This document shows positions 46,269-58,410 of a DNA stretch of 64,000 bases, piece by piece (the first letter of the stretch is position 1; every line of letters begins with the position of its first letter). The DNA comes from Larimichthys crocea (taxonomy: Eukaryota > Chordata > Actinopteri > Sciaenidae), in contig NC_040011.1 in assembly GCF_000972845.2 (NCBI RefSeq), positions 28,252,379 through 28,316,378 of the forward strand. The letters are read 5' to 3'. Under the pieces are notes generated by a model. That model did not search any database. It saw nothing but the letters and a program-made list of their open reading frames with translations, and had not been told where the DNA came from. The translations under genes and the position numbers were made by a program.

Positions 46269-49243
46269 TTATTGGCCTGGGGATGCCTCTGATTCACTTA
46301 ATTCACTCCGTGTCTGTCTGTTATGCACTTGCAAACGGGGCTTCTGCTGGCTCAGATTTGTGGGGGTTATCTGGAGGGGCCCCAGACGTTCTGCAGCATC
46401 TGTCAAAGAATTTATTCTTGTAGTCAGTACAAAGTGACTGATGCAAATAACTTGTATAATGTTGAATTTCTCTGTGCCTGTGTTTGTACCTCCAGCAGCA
46501 TTTTTTCCATCCTCTTGCTGGTTGTTTTTCACGTTCTCGTCCCTATCTGACAGCAGTCCATCTGCTCTGTGCTGTAAACAACAAGGAAAACAATCACACA
46601 GAGCTTGCTGAGTTATAACACCTGAGAGGACTCTGGTAATAATTCACACTCACTCAAACACAAACTCATGAAGTGTGCAGCTAAAGATGAGTTCAGTATG
46701 ACTCTCCTCTCACCTGCTCTGGACCCCATTCCACCTTCAACAGCAGCCGCATGTAGCTGAGGACGAAGAGGAAACTGAGAAAGATGAAGTTGCTGGAGAT
46801 GCCCACCAGGGCTGATAGGAGAGGGAAGTTGAAGATCAAGTATCTGAAAGAGGGTAAAAATGTTAATATAGCTTCACAGTAATTATGATGTGATCGGGTT
46901 AGAAAAGGCTGATATGTCATCCCACTTTCTTTCAGTTTGCCGTCGATACCAGCAGGTTATTGTTAATCATTTTTTTCAGTAACCCACAGAGAAAACATCT
47001 CAATGTGTTATATTAACTCCACTGTGGACTGTAAGTGTAGGTGGAGATGTAATAGAGTAAGTGAAAAAAAGGCAAACTAAACTTGTGTACTCTATGTGGT
47101 CACATCAGTGGTGGAAGAAGTTTCACTGCCACACTCCATTACTAATGAAAGTCCTGCCTATTTTATTATTATTACGTATTAATACGTATGTGGCATTTCA
47201 CTGCTGTAGATGTTTAAAGTAGCCTATGTTAACTATAACATATACTGTTGGGGAGTTTAATCTATAGCAATACATCATATTTTATAAGATCATCATATGT
47301 TATCATATGTTGTAGTATCACTGTTCTGTGAATGTTGCCCTGGTTTCAGCTTTGTGACGAGACTTTTCTTTCTAGTCCAAGAGGGTTTTAAAGAGTTTAT
47401 TTAGCTTAAGAAGTTACAAATTTGAGGATACATGGTTTTCAATGGAGTGAAATGGTATATGTAAAGTACATATCTTGAGTTTGTAGCTGTAAATGTACTT
47501 ATTTTCTTTCCAACACTGAGTTAAAGTCATTGAAATCTGATCTAATGAGACTACTGTTGGTGGAGAAATGTACGTGTCAGTGTTCAATTGTTTGTGTCTG
47601 TGTTAACCTAATGAAGCCTGGAGGACTGTCATCAAAATTTGGTGTTTAATGAGACATGACTTACACACTGTCTTGACAGTAGCTGGCACTCAAATCTAAA
47701 ATGTAACTACTGCTGTCTCACTTTGTGCTTTAGGCATAAAAAATGTGTTTCATCATCAGATGTACTGTGTGTTACTGTCAGATCTATTACAACATGACTT
47801 ACACATCCGAATTATGTTGCACACCATGCGGGTGTGTCTCTTACCTTAAACCAGAGAAATGAGCATGAATGTAGAGATGTGATGAGTAGATCTGCACCTT
47901 GTTGGACAGGATCTCAATGACGGCAGTGACTGAGGGGCTATACTGTGTATGAACAAAAAAAACTTTTAGGTAGATGTAATCAAGCACATTGACAAGAGGA
48001 TCACAAAGCAATGCAGGACTCACAGGGTCATCTGTATAGTCTGAGAAAAGCTCCACCTCCAGCATTTGTTTCTGCTCAGTGGCTCCACTCAGAAAGGCCG
48101 GGAGGAACAGCAGCGTTTCCAGATACTTTAGCAGGTCTGAGCGATATCGCAGCATGCTCTGATCACAGCAGGACAACACAGTCACCCTGACATACACACC
48201 ATGGGCAACAACACAATACACAGTCTCCTAAGGATGAAGAAATCTGCTCTTTTCTTACAAATGGAAGATGCAGTCAGTGATGAATATTTAGGAGAGGATG
48301 CTTGATGTTGTCATGGATGCAAAAATGTAACCTTACTCAATGATTGGCTTGTGTGCTCAGTTTAGTGAACATAACAAACAGCTAACAAAAGCTGATCTCA
48401 GTGGGCTGCAGTGACCAAAGCTGCAAAGTTCAGTTTTTGTTTAAATTTATGTACTAACATTTTGAAGCTGTGCCCTGTGGCAGTGGATTTGACTAAATGG
48501 TCACTGTTTTGTGAGGCTGCGTAACATCAACAGCAGTCCAAAACAAAAACATCACACCCTGAAAAGGTATCATATCAACACCTCTAATATTGGGCCAGGC
48601 TGGAAAATAAGTATTTAATACAGGATTGTTCCATATGTTTGCATTACAGTGTATTTTTTCTGTTCACTCAGTGTTTGATAAAGTAATTGAAGTCAATGAT
48701 AACATCAATGTTTACATGAGTAATTACTTCACATGTGCGTCCTGTCATCACCCGAGCACTGAGATCACCTTCTGTTGCAGTGGAGCTCGACAGCAAAGCA
48801 TAAGCAGCCCTAATCTGTCTCTGACCAGGCTGTGTGATTAAAAGGTTATCGTGCGTCAGAGCTGTACTCACAAAGCGAGAGCTGGAGGCGGGCAGCAGTT
48901 GACTTGCCTGAGAAACGCAACAGTGAATCAGTGGAGTTTTGCAGGAACAATAAGCCTTATTTGATTATATGTACACATCTGGCCACACAGAAGCCAAACA
49001 AATCTCAACAACTGTGCAACTCACAGAACGAGCAGAGGAGGTGACTTGGCTTCCATCCCGAGAGAAACAGGATGTCTTGATCATGAACATACCCAGCTCC
49101 TGATTGGCCGGACAATCAGGCATCTCCAGGTGGAGAGAGATCCGATAGACTTGACCAAATGTGAGCACCTGAATGTGCATTTTAAAAAAGATTGCAAAAT
49201 ACTTCTACGAATAGATGAATGTTTATTACACAGACAGAGATAG

Positions 49244-49290
<47 letters not shown>

Positions 49291-49698
49291 TACATGTTTC
49301 CTGTTCCTCATCAGTGAGATGTTGGCCACTGGATAAGAGCACAGAAAAGAGGAAGGAGATTCACAGTTTGTCCTGCAGACAAAAATGTGAATGAATGAGA
49401 GGGAAAGTAAGACAGAGGGACAGTACAGTGTGTGTTTCAGGATGCAGCCGGATGAGTCTTCACATACACACCTGTAGTAATAGTGCACAGGTGTGGAAAA
49501 AGCCGCCTTGGGCATGTAGGAGTAGTAGAAGCTCCCATATAAAAAGGATGAGATCCAGAGTAGCAGTAAGACAAAAAAGAAAACGACAAAGCTCTGTACA
49601 ACTCTCTGACGGACATGTGACATCGCCATGGCAACACCATCCTGGAGCCTCAGCAGTGCCTGACCAATGAGGGCTTCTCCATCATCTCCTGAATCCAT
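46269..49698 (-). CDS. bscl2: seipin (BSCL2 lipid droplet biogenesis protein)
   Basis: Seipin is an ER membrane protein that forms ring oligomers at ER-lipid droplet contacts and controls droplet assembly. Coding exons: 49472-49698, 49294-49372, 49025-49168, 48024-48158, 47845-47942, 46714-46843, 46490-46571, 46269-46399; total 1026 nt, 341 residues (human 398). The protein has a short cytosolic N terminus, TM1 at about 33-53 (SFVVFFFVLLLLWISSFLYG), the conserved GSFYYSYMP, a luminal beta-sandwich domain with the N-glycosylation sequon NIS at residue 93 (equivalent to the human disease site Asn88), the SMLRYRSDLL and HAHFSGLRYL blocks, and TM2 at about 230-257. The C-terminal tail is shorter and diverged. 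A 36-nt in-frame cassette exon may sit between exons 3 and 4. A 5' UTR exon is likely near 50873. The start is the first ATG in the exon that begins at 49712. Confidence 0.93.
48872..48907 (-). CDS. bscl2: possible 36-nt cassette microexon of bscl2
   Basis: Flanked by a good acceptor (cgtttctcag) and donor (gtgagt), it encodes ASQLLPASSSRF in frame (phase 0 at both ends). Inclusion would add 12 residues after SSARS, in the luminal domain, where the known family has no insertion that I recall. Confidence 0.4.
49245..49285. repeat. CA/TG microsatellite at the bscl2 exon 2 donor
   Basis: About 20 CA units, which read as UG repeats in the bscl2 transcript, starting eight bases inside intron 2. 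The intron is 125 nt long, so a third of it is repeat. Confidence 0.95.
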
Positions 49699-50236
49699 AA
49701 TACCAAGAAGAGCTGCAAAACCACAGATTAAAACTCGGAAAGGTAAATGCAACAAGATGACAAACACGTTTTTAAAAGGTAAAGACAATTTAGACTCACT
49801 CAGTTAGACTGAGGCCCACAGTCTTTGTTAGTGAAATGTCTTGAATGTCATCTAAAAAGTTATATGGTTCTTGTAAAAAAAAAAGAAGAAGAAGAAATAG
49901 ATCAAGCATTGTCTGTTTAAACAGAAAACAGTGTGGCTGATGATATTATGATCTCATGAAGTCGAAGACACAAACACTACTTTGGAAGTACTGAGACCCT
50001 TGAAACCACCGAGTCCAATCTGAGTCACAAGCAAGAGGCTGACTCCAACATCAGATGACTCCAACTGTGTTATATGTAACCAGAAGCACAGAAGCCACTA
50101 AGACATGAGTATCAGTTTGTTTTGACACAATATGTATTGTGAAATATTGTTGGTGGATTAATGGTATTTGTTATATTCTTCAGTGGACATCAGTTTTCTA
50201 AAATTATTTTCCCATGACATGTACTTTCAGTATTAA

Positions 50237-50614
50237 GAAGAAGAAGAAGAAGAAGAAGATATACTTTATTTATCCCTCAATGGGGAAATTCTTTTTTTCA
50301 CTCTATTTTATTTTTTTGACATGCATTTTAACCCAGACACACACATGCAGTACAAGGTACAAGGGCTCATAGACATGCAAACGTGGAGAGAGATGGTGGA
50401 GTGATGGGCAGCCGGCTGGACCAGCGCCCAGTGAGCGGTTGTGGGGGATCGGTGCCTTGCTCAAGGGCACCTCGGCAGTGCCCAGGAGGTGAACTGGCAC
50501 CTCTCCAGCTACCAGTCCACCTTCCATATTTCCATATTTTTGGTCCATGTGGGACTTGAACCGGCCACCCTCCGGTTCCCAAGCCAAGTCCCTATGGACT
50601 GAGCTACTGCCGCC
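50237..50614 (-). mobile_element. tRNA-headed SINE
   Basis: On the minus strand the element starts GGCGGCAGTAGCTCAGTCCA and carries a B box GGTTCAAGTCC. It ends in GGGATAAATAAAGTATAT followed by a CTT-repeat tail. That tail is typical of LINE-mobilised fish SINEs. No coding capacity. Confidence 0.75.
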
Positions 50615-50872
50615 CTAATGATAATGATATTTAATGATATTTTAATGATATTTTAAAAGAGGAAGGGAGTTGCGACTTGTTCAACACATGAATAAATACT
50701 CGCTTTAGATTTCAGATCAAGAATGTATCGTGGGGATACTAAAGCTTTTTTGACTCCACATTTAAATCCAAACTACAAGAAAACAGTCAAATAAAAATGT
50801 CCATGTGGTGTCTAACAGTAGCATGCCTGCAACAGTACTCTGTCTTGCTATAAATAAATAAAAAAAACTCAC

Positions 50873-51000
50873 CTCTGGCCAACTGTTAGGAAATCACTTC
50901 TCCTTTCCCTGAAGTCTCTTGGCCCAGTGTCTTGGTGAAATGTTGTGAACAGAAAGCTCCCCAATAACTCGTCCTTAGTTCCTAAAAGCTGTCATTGGAC
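50873..51000 (-). other. bscl2: probable 5' UTR exon of bscl2
   Basis: A good minus-strand donor (GGCCAGAG then gtgagt) ends at 50873. This is about 1.2 kb upstream of the first coding exon, whose acceptor (gtggttttgcag) precedes 49712. The upstream limit is a guess. Confidence 0.4.
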
Positions 51001-51009
51001 AGCGTTAGC

Positions 51010-52430
51010 CCATCCCATATGAAGAAAGATGGTGTTGAACATGACACTGACAGCAGAGCACAGGCTTTATTTTGTTTGGTTAAAAATGGATTGATAGATT
51101 GTCTTCTGTGACAATATTAGAGAACAATTTGACCACAAGGGCAGCCTATATTTTGAGTTTATTCATTTATTATCTCTTTGCACATCTTATAGCCTAATTC
51201 ATACTGAATATTTAGACGCATCGTTGCATGCTTTTGATTGCTGAATTGTTTGTTTTGTTGCTTTTGTGTCTGTTCCACTTCTCCAATGCAGCTAACTGTG
51301 CTGCATAACTGGAATTTCCTCATATATCACTCCTGATGTTGTCATACTGTCCAATAGCGCCCTCAAATGCCAAACATGTTAATGTGTTTGTGCAAAGGTA
51401 CCTCAAGTGAGAACTGACCTGGCCTGGACCTGGACTTAAGTCTTGGCCTTGCAATGTTTTTCTTAAATGGGCTATTTCAAGAGGTACAGTAGTATCATTA
51501 ACATCTGGAACATTACACTTAGTCATGATCCTGCATTGCGTTTAGAGAGTCCTCATGCTAAATTGGCAAGTTACAACGTCCCTTAAAGGTCCAGTGTGTA
51601 AAATTGAGTGACATCTAGTGGTGAAATTGCAGAAAAAGACAAAGAGAAAGATCAGATTAAGTAATCATAATAATTAATAATGTTGAGTTAGATTTTTATG
51701 CTGATTAAAACTAAAATTGGCATGCTGATTCCAAAATCCCAGTCAGTTTTTTTCTAGCATGTCAAGTTTTTTCTCCACAGTTTACCCTCCAGATAAGCAA
51801 AAACCCACTAATTAGCTGTAGTAAGACTTGCCAGCTGATCACGATTGGATTCATCTACAGCTACGTGGCAACTTGTTTGTGCAGTCACAATTGAGACAGT
51901 GCGCTGAGAGGTGTGTGCAGCTCCCAATGGATCAGTACTATCAATATCTGCAAACAGAAAGTTGGCATAGTAGGAATGAAAAGGATTTGTGCTGGATTTT
52001 CTCTTAACCTTGTAACCATGGCCACAAGTTTTATTTCGTTTTATGCTTTTTTTTTTGTAGTTTCTTAAAACTTGTAACTATTCCATCTTAGTGTTTTATT
52101 TACATAGGTATATATATTTCCTTTGTTCCAGATCATGTCTGCTCCTGCTACCTCACGTCGTAAATGCCTAAACAACCCTGACTCCTTTTGCCATATTTGT
52201 GTTTCACCATTCCAAGTCAGAGGAAAGCAAACATCAGTGCATTTGTCAAACAAGCATATTTTGCATATTTCAAAGTAAAACCCTGTGATCAAGACAAACC
52301 ATGGGCCCCTCACAATTAGTTAAAAACAGCTGTCAGACCTAACTCAATAAAAATTGTGTTCCCAGTGTAATAAGAAGCTTTCCCTGTCTCACCAGGAGGG
52401 GGAACTACTTTCTGGTTGGACAAAAAAAAC
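51010..52430. other. intergenic region between bscl2 and rnaseh2c
   Basis: No gene is seen. At 51583-51650 TTAAAGGTCCAGTGTGTAAA followed by ACATCTAGTGGTG is one end of the TIR family found at 3904-4440. The two genes are divergent, with starts roughly 1.5 kb apart. Confidence 0.5.
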
Positions 52431-52459
52431 CCCGCCAAAATATTTTTCAGCGTAGTAGA

Positions 52460-52555
52460 AGACGCTCTCGTCCAATCACACGCAGCGACCGGCGCAAACC
52501 GGAAGAGCTTTAGACGTTTTTACATTACACACGGTGTTTGGGAAACTACAGAGAG
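52460..52555 (+). promoter_or_regulatory. rnaseh2c: rnaseh2c promoter and 5' UTR exon
   Basis: A CCAAT word at 52472-52476 and an ETS word CCGGAAG at 52499-52505 precede a donor after 52555 (CAGAGAG then gtaact). This fits a TATA-less housekeeping promoter and a non-coding first exon. The transcription start is inferred to be near 52500-52530. Confidence 0.5.
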
Positions 52556-52975
52556 GTAACTTTAACTTTAACGCTGCAGTCATGTTTGTCTGATACATGT
52601 TTAGAGTTTAGCTTGGTCAGAAAAACAACGTCAAAGATGAACTGAGAAAACACGCGAATATGACAGAGACAGAGACACGATGCGTGTTTTAGAGGCTAGT
52701 GGTTGTCTATGGTCAGAGCTCACAAACTTCGGCATGACGAGCAGTTTTCAAACAAGTGAGAGCTTTAGACGCTATTTATCGAAAACATACATGTATATAT
52801 TATCAAAGGCCGGTGTTGAGTTTGTTTTTATTCACGATACAATGTCAAAGAAAACCACCTGACCCGTCTGCAGGTTTCAACGGCTGTCGTAACCACGACA
52901 ACCACAGACGTATTCAACTGTAGGTCACCAGTTAACACGGTCGCTCGTTGAACCGAAACACCAGCAGTTAATAAT

Positions 52976-53935
52976 AATAATAATAATAATAATACATTTT
53001 ATTTCATAGGTGCCTTTCTGTCACCCAAGGACACCTTACAATAAATGCGAGTAGACAGAAATAACAGAAACAAACAAAAAGAGACCATAAAAGTATCAAA
53101 TTACAAGAATACAACATTAAAAACAGGTTAAAATAGGACAATGCAATTGAATCAGTCAGATGGAAAAGGCTATTTTAAACAGGTGGGTTTTAAGTGCAGA
53201 CTTGAATTGTGAGAGTGAGTCGATGTTCCTTATGACGGGGGGTAAAGAGGTGCAGAGCTGGGGTGGTGATGGTGGTGAGACGGGCGGAGTGGACAGTCAG
53301 GTGAATGGAGGAGGAAAGTGGACAGTCAGGTGAATGGAGGAGGAAGATCTGAGGGAGCGAGGGGAATGCAGCAACATGGAGAAGATCCAAGAGACATGGT
53401 GGTGCGAGGTTATGAATGGCTTTGAATGTGAGCAGAAGGATTTTGTAGTTTATGCAGGATTTGACCGGGAGCCAGTGGAGCTGTTGCAGGACAGGAGTGA
53501 TGTGGTGGATGAAAGAGAGCTCTGGTGATGATGCGGGCAGCTGAATTCTGGACCAGTTGGAGCTTATGGAGAGATTTGTGGGTGAGGCCAACGAGGAGGG
53601 AGTTGCTGTAGTCCAGGTGGGAGGTGATGAGGCTATGAACCAGGATGGCAGTGGTATGAGGTGTAAGGGAGGGACGGAGGCGGTTGATGTTGCATAGGTG
53701 GAAATAGGTGGACCGGGTCATGTTGTTGATGTGAGACTGGGAAGAGAGTGTGCTGTGGAGGATTACACCCAGACTCTTAACCTGTGGGGAAGGGGAAATG
53801 GAGCAATTGTCGATGTCAATAGAGAAACTGCTGGTTTTGGATAATGTTGGTTTGGTGGTTTTAATACTGTTGGAGCCAACTGATACTCCAGAAACAGCTG
53901 TTATATAATACATGTATGAAATGACAGCTAAGGTT
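52976..53935 (-). mobile_element. L2-like LINE 3' part in rnaseh2c intron 1
   Basis: Overlapping minus-strand frames encode the C-terminal part of a non-LTR reverse transcriptase: [45 protein letters not shown], then after a frameshift [17 protein letters not shown]. The 3' UTR ends in a TAA/TTA repeat tail (52974-52994 on the plus strand). It is 5'-truncated and frameshifted. The 3' end matches the copy at 4053-4256. It lies antisense to rnaseh2c. Confidence 0.85.
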
Positions 53936-54031
53936 TCTGAGGCTGCTTGTTAAGAGACATCATAGGTCTAAATGAACATAATAATAGTGTTGTTATTCAT
54001 GTTTCGTCCTCCTCTGTCTTCTGCTTGCAGA

Positions 54032-55806
54032 ATGTCCTGTAACACAAGCGTTACTCGTGTTCAAATGTCCTCTGTGGGTCAGGCACAGCGAGTCCCAGTC
54101 CACCTGATGCCCTGTGAGATTGAAAACGACGGGCCGGCCCAGGTCTCACAATACTTCACTGCTACCACAAAAGACTGCAAACAAGGTACACACTGGATAC
54201 CTGTGATGTCAGGTCTAAAGTCTTTCCTACAGCTGCCACTGAACTCGTTTCATTTCACACATTACCAAAATGTAGTGTTTGTCTTTATTCTAACAAGATT
54301 CATCTTTCAGCTGGTGACAGTGTTATCCAAGGTAAATAGGGATTGATATCAAGACTTTATTGTCATCCATTTGTGTACAGCACAGTACATAAGAGAAGGA
54401 CATTGTGCTTCTCCTGGTTCCCAGTGCAAAACAAATAGATCGAATGGTTTATGAATGAATGAATGACATTCAGTGGGAGTGAAGCAAACAGTCAGGCTAC
54501 ACATAGGCTGTAAAAACAACTTTACAAGAAAAATAAATAATTAGTAGTGTACCTGTTTTTTAGTTTAGAAAGATTCCAGGTCAGAATGGGTGTTTATTAC
54601 ACAATGGATGAGTTATTATTTTTTAACAAAAACAACGTTATCATGCCCAATGTATCGTCTACAGCTTGATGAATTATTCTTTAAAGACTTCAAATAGTCA
54701 CATCAAATGGATTTTTAAAAAGTGTACCTGACATCTGCCTCACAGTCATTTCCTTAGTTTATCTCTCTCATTATAGAGAAGACAGTGTCATTCAGAGGAC
54801 GTGGGTTGAAGGGGCAAGAGATCAGCTGTCCACAGGGCTACACTGGCTTGGTGCTGAAAGAGATCAACAAGCCCGGCTCTGACCAAGAGGTAAACGTTAC
54901 TGAAGTCACGTCAGATATACTACATCAATCAAACATAAGGAAAAGCAGTGATTGGTTGGGGCATAAAATCTATACTATATCTACATGATGCTAAATAATG
55001 TGTGTTTGTGTGTGTCCAGGACAGGACAGTGAGGTTATCCTCCGTGTTTGATAAGCTGACATACTGGAACCTGGAGACACATCCAAACTCTGACGATACA
55101 ATTGTGATGGCAATGGATTGGCCAGAGATGGCTGAGGCGGTGAGTCTTTTTTTGTTGCAGTTGACTTGAAGTTTAATCAAGGGGAAGACTTACCAGTATC
55201 ACTGACAAAGTTTTCAGTTTGATAAATCGTGATTTGATGATGAATTATTTAAATGTATGTATGTATTTAAAGTAGTCCCATCAAATGCAGTTAAAAATGT
55301 GTATCTCACTACTTACATTAGTGATAATATGTGTACTTCTTTTTATTGCCAGGCCAACCATTATCACAGAGCCTAAAAATTAAGATGTAAAAGATCAAGA
55401 GAAATCTTTTAGCATTACATAGACTGTGGTTTAAGATTTATTTGTTTATTAAGCTTATTACTTTTTAATCATAAGCATGTCTCAAGAGTTTTGTTGTCTA
55501 TTACAGCAGACTGATTTACTAACAATAATTTTAATTAAAATGTCACATAAGTGCTGCTAAAATCAATTCTGCAATCAATTCAATTAAACATTTGATTTCT
55601 GGGTTGAAAATTTGCTGTAGTAACAGCAGTCAGTTGTGGCAGTCCTTTTTATTGTTTCTCGTCATCACTTTAACAAATTCTGTCAGCCTCGACAAAAACA
55701 GCTGCATAGTCTACAATGACAGTTATATTTCACAGAGGCAGATAGATTTGTATATCAGCACTAATATTTTGCCTCTTCACAGATTCACGGACCAGTGGAA
55801 GACTGA
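54032..55806 (+). CDS. rnaseh2c: ribonuclease H2 subunit C
   Basis: RNASEH2C is a structural subunit of the heterotrimeric RNase H2, which removes RNA from RNA:DNA hybrids and single ribonucleotides from DNA; with subunit B it forms the scaffold that supports catalytic subunit A. Coding exons: 54032-54185, 54777-54889, 55020-55139, 55783-55806, total 411 nt and 136 residues (human 164). Recognisable blocks: [54 protein letters not shown], and the C-terminal IHGPVED. All introns are GT-AG and phases agree. The start is the first ATG, two bases into exon 2; exon 1 is non-coding. The final exon has only seven sense codons. It is transcribed away from bscl2. Confidence 0.93.
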
Positions 55807-55951
55807 AGGGGGAGATAAAACTACCTGCGTCACCTCAGATGGTCAAAATGAAATGTACAGTTTACTTGTTACAGTCAGTGAAAAGCCTTCAATGCTATGT
55901 TGCTTCAAGCTTATTTTGTTATATGCTTTGTTTTGTAGTAAAATCAAGAAA

Positions 55952-55957
55952 AATAAA
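55952..55957 (+). terminator. polyadenylation signal of rnaseh2c
   Basis: AATAAA, about 146 bases beyond the stop codon and the first canonical signal after it. Confidence 0.6.
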
Positions 55958-55999
55958 ATGTGCATTCTGTGATCCACTGAAACATTAACACAATATTTA

Positions 56000-58400
56000 C
56001 ACATTGTTTCTACTGAACAGTGTTTATTCACAAGGTGACATTTAGATTTTGCACACTGACTACCATAAAACCCTCTAAGTCAGGGCTTTTCAAAGTCTGA
56101 GACTAAAACTTGGAAAAAAGGGTGCCTTCTCATAACCCCACCCCCAGTTTACTTTCTTAGTTTTGCTCAATTTACTTGCTGTCTATGGGATAAGGACTGT
56201 TATTTGATCCCATGGACACTTAATTAAGTTAAGATGTCCTGATATTGCCGTTTGACATAGCGTCAGACCAAATACATCCTGTCAAAAATCCAGATTAAAA
56301 ATGGAAAGAAATAAAAAATCCAACAAAAAAATACAAATATAGGCTATTCGGTGTGATCTCCTTTTGATAACTAATGTAATACCTTTTCACTTCCATCCAC
56401 TGAAACTGTTTATGGCCCACCTCCCACTTTGAAAACCTGTGCTCTAAACAATCACTGAACTGTCTCTCATGAGTATCCAGTGTAATACTCTTGGGTTTAT
56501 GTGGGCATTTCAATACTAGTGATGTCTCTTACAAAACACGGTGCAGGAAAGTTTCAGTCATTCAGGTACATTTAAAGTTTCACTTTAAACATTTAAAGAG
56601 AAGGCAGAGTTACTGCATGTGTCATGGTCTGCTCATACTGTATACCGTGTCAAACTACAGGAGAAACACTAGAGAAGGAAAGGTCACCTGTAATGAGCAA
56701 AGCCAACACGTTAAGGGTGGATCCCTAAATGTATTAACTCCTCATTGCCTCATGACCCCTGCTGTCCTACCAGGAAACATAAGTTGGAAGTTGAACAATT
56801 ACACCTGTTGTTCATTGCTAAAAACTTTTAATTGGACCTAATGGAGAATGCTAAAATGCCAAAGTTTGAAATATCACAAGTTAGGACAAGACAGCCACAG
56901 TGCAAAGAAAATCCGACTGAATTTACAGCTGCAACAGAAAATTGTGGGGGGCGGTTATTTTTCTAAAAGACAGGAGAAAATAAGAGACGTTTCATACTGT
57001 ATCATTTCAGTTTGTATAGCTGCCGCTGATATTTAATCCTAATAAAAAAAAAAAGGAGATGAAGAAACAAGGCAAAGTAAAGGCGAGTTGGCACAAACTA
57101 CTTCAGATATACTGTATACATCTGCTACTGATGAAATGGCTTTATCAAAAGTGATGCAAGGAGAGACTTGTAATAGAAAATGTTAAAGGTGTGCAGGTCT
57201 GATGGTTTTATCCTGTAAATAAAACACTTGACAGTACAATGCTACTACAGTTACAGTCAAACTTTGCTGGTACAGAGTAAAATAAAAAAGACATTTCCCT
57301 CATTTGTGTTTTGAAATATTAAAGCAAACACCAGCTGCAGGATGTCACGGGTCTTTGAGACATTGTGCCTCCTGAATCTTCTTACAACAATAAAGTCGGA
57401 GATTATTTTTATACCCATACAAACGTATGAATAGTGATATAGATATTAAAAAATACAAACCTAAACTGTAAAATGCCTCTTAAATTTTACAAAGAGTAGC
57501 ACAATAGTATAATCAGTTGTAATTAAAACTTTGATTAAATGAATCAGTCTTAGGGAGACAATGGTGATACAGGATACATGAGAATGTCAGTTTGATGAAT
57601 GAGGGCTGATATGTCTGCTCCTGTGTTTGTGTACTTATTGATATCAAATGTCCTCAGTAGAACAGAAAACCAGGATGTACCAGGGTGTTTCCAAATATAC
57701 AAATATTAAGACAATATCTGGACAAACGGAGCACTGAGACTGGGCTGTGAAACACTGTGTGACAATGGTGTCACTTTCTTTTTAAACAAAGGAAGCCACC
57801 TGTTGAGACAACTTTACATATCATACTTTTGGTCATCTTTACTTGTTTGCTTGATTATTTTTTTTAAATCTAGTAAGGATTAAAATTAACAAATAAAATC
57901 AGATAGAATGTCTCAATGTGCCAGAATATGAAAGATGAATTTCAGAAATTTTAAGACTTGAAATGGTGCATCTGTCAAAAAGGGGGCCACATGAAGCCTG
58001 AGCTACATTCTTGGACTATTGTCCCTTGATGGTGGGGAGACACAATACATAGACACCTTGGACATAATGTCCAAACTGTTATTTCTTTACATCCTGCTGA
58101 TCATTTTAGTTATTTCATGAATGTCTGAAACCTAAATTCTTACATATTGCACCTTTAAAGACCTGCAGATACCTTGGGAATTTTTCAAAGATAGGACACT
58201 TATTGCCTTAGTGAACTATATATTTTTTTGACTTTTCAACTGCCGATCAGAGAAAACAAGACATCTGAAGGTGTCACCTCTGACTTTGGGACATTTCGTA
58301 GACCAAGAAATTGATCAATTAATCCAGTTTAAAAGGTTGATTTAAGTTAGGATATGAAATGCGTTTAGATATTTCTACAGTACAGAAATACAATAGTGTC
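56000..58400. other. no supported gene; likely zbtb3 3' UTR in part
   Basis: AT-rich sequence between convergent rnaseh2c and zbtb3. A TIR-like end (TTACATATTGCACCTTTAAA) is near 58141. ORFs here are short and without family features. The zbtb3 3' UTR probably covers part of it. Confidence 0.45.
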
Positions 58401-58410
58401 TGTTTGTCTG

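Noticed and set aside
50555..50614. Second tRNA-like head (minus strand)
   Set aside because: Same reasoning: B box present but continuous with a SINE body and LINE-type tail.
55592..55972. 126-codon plus-strand ORF over the last rnaseh2c intron and exon
   Set aside because: Crosses the acceptor of the real last exon in another frame; composition is intron-like.
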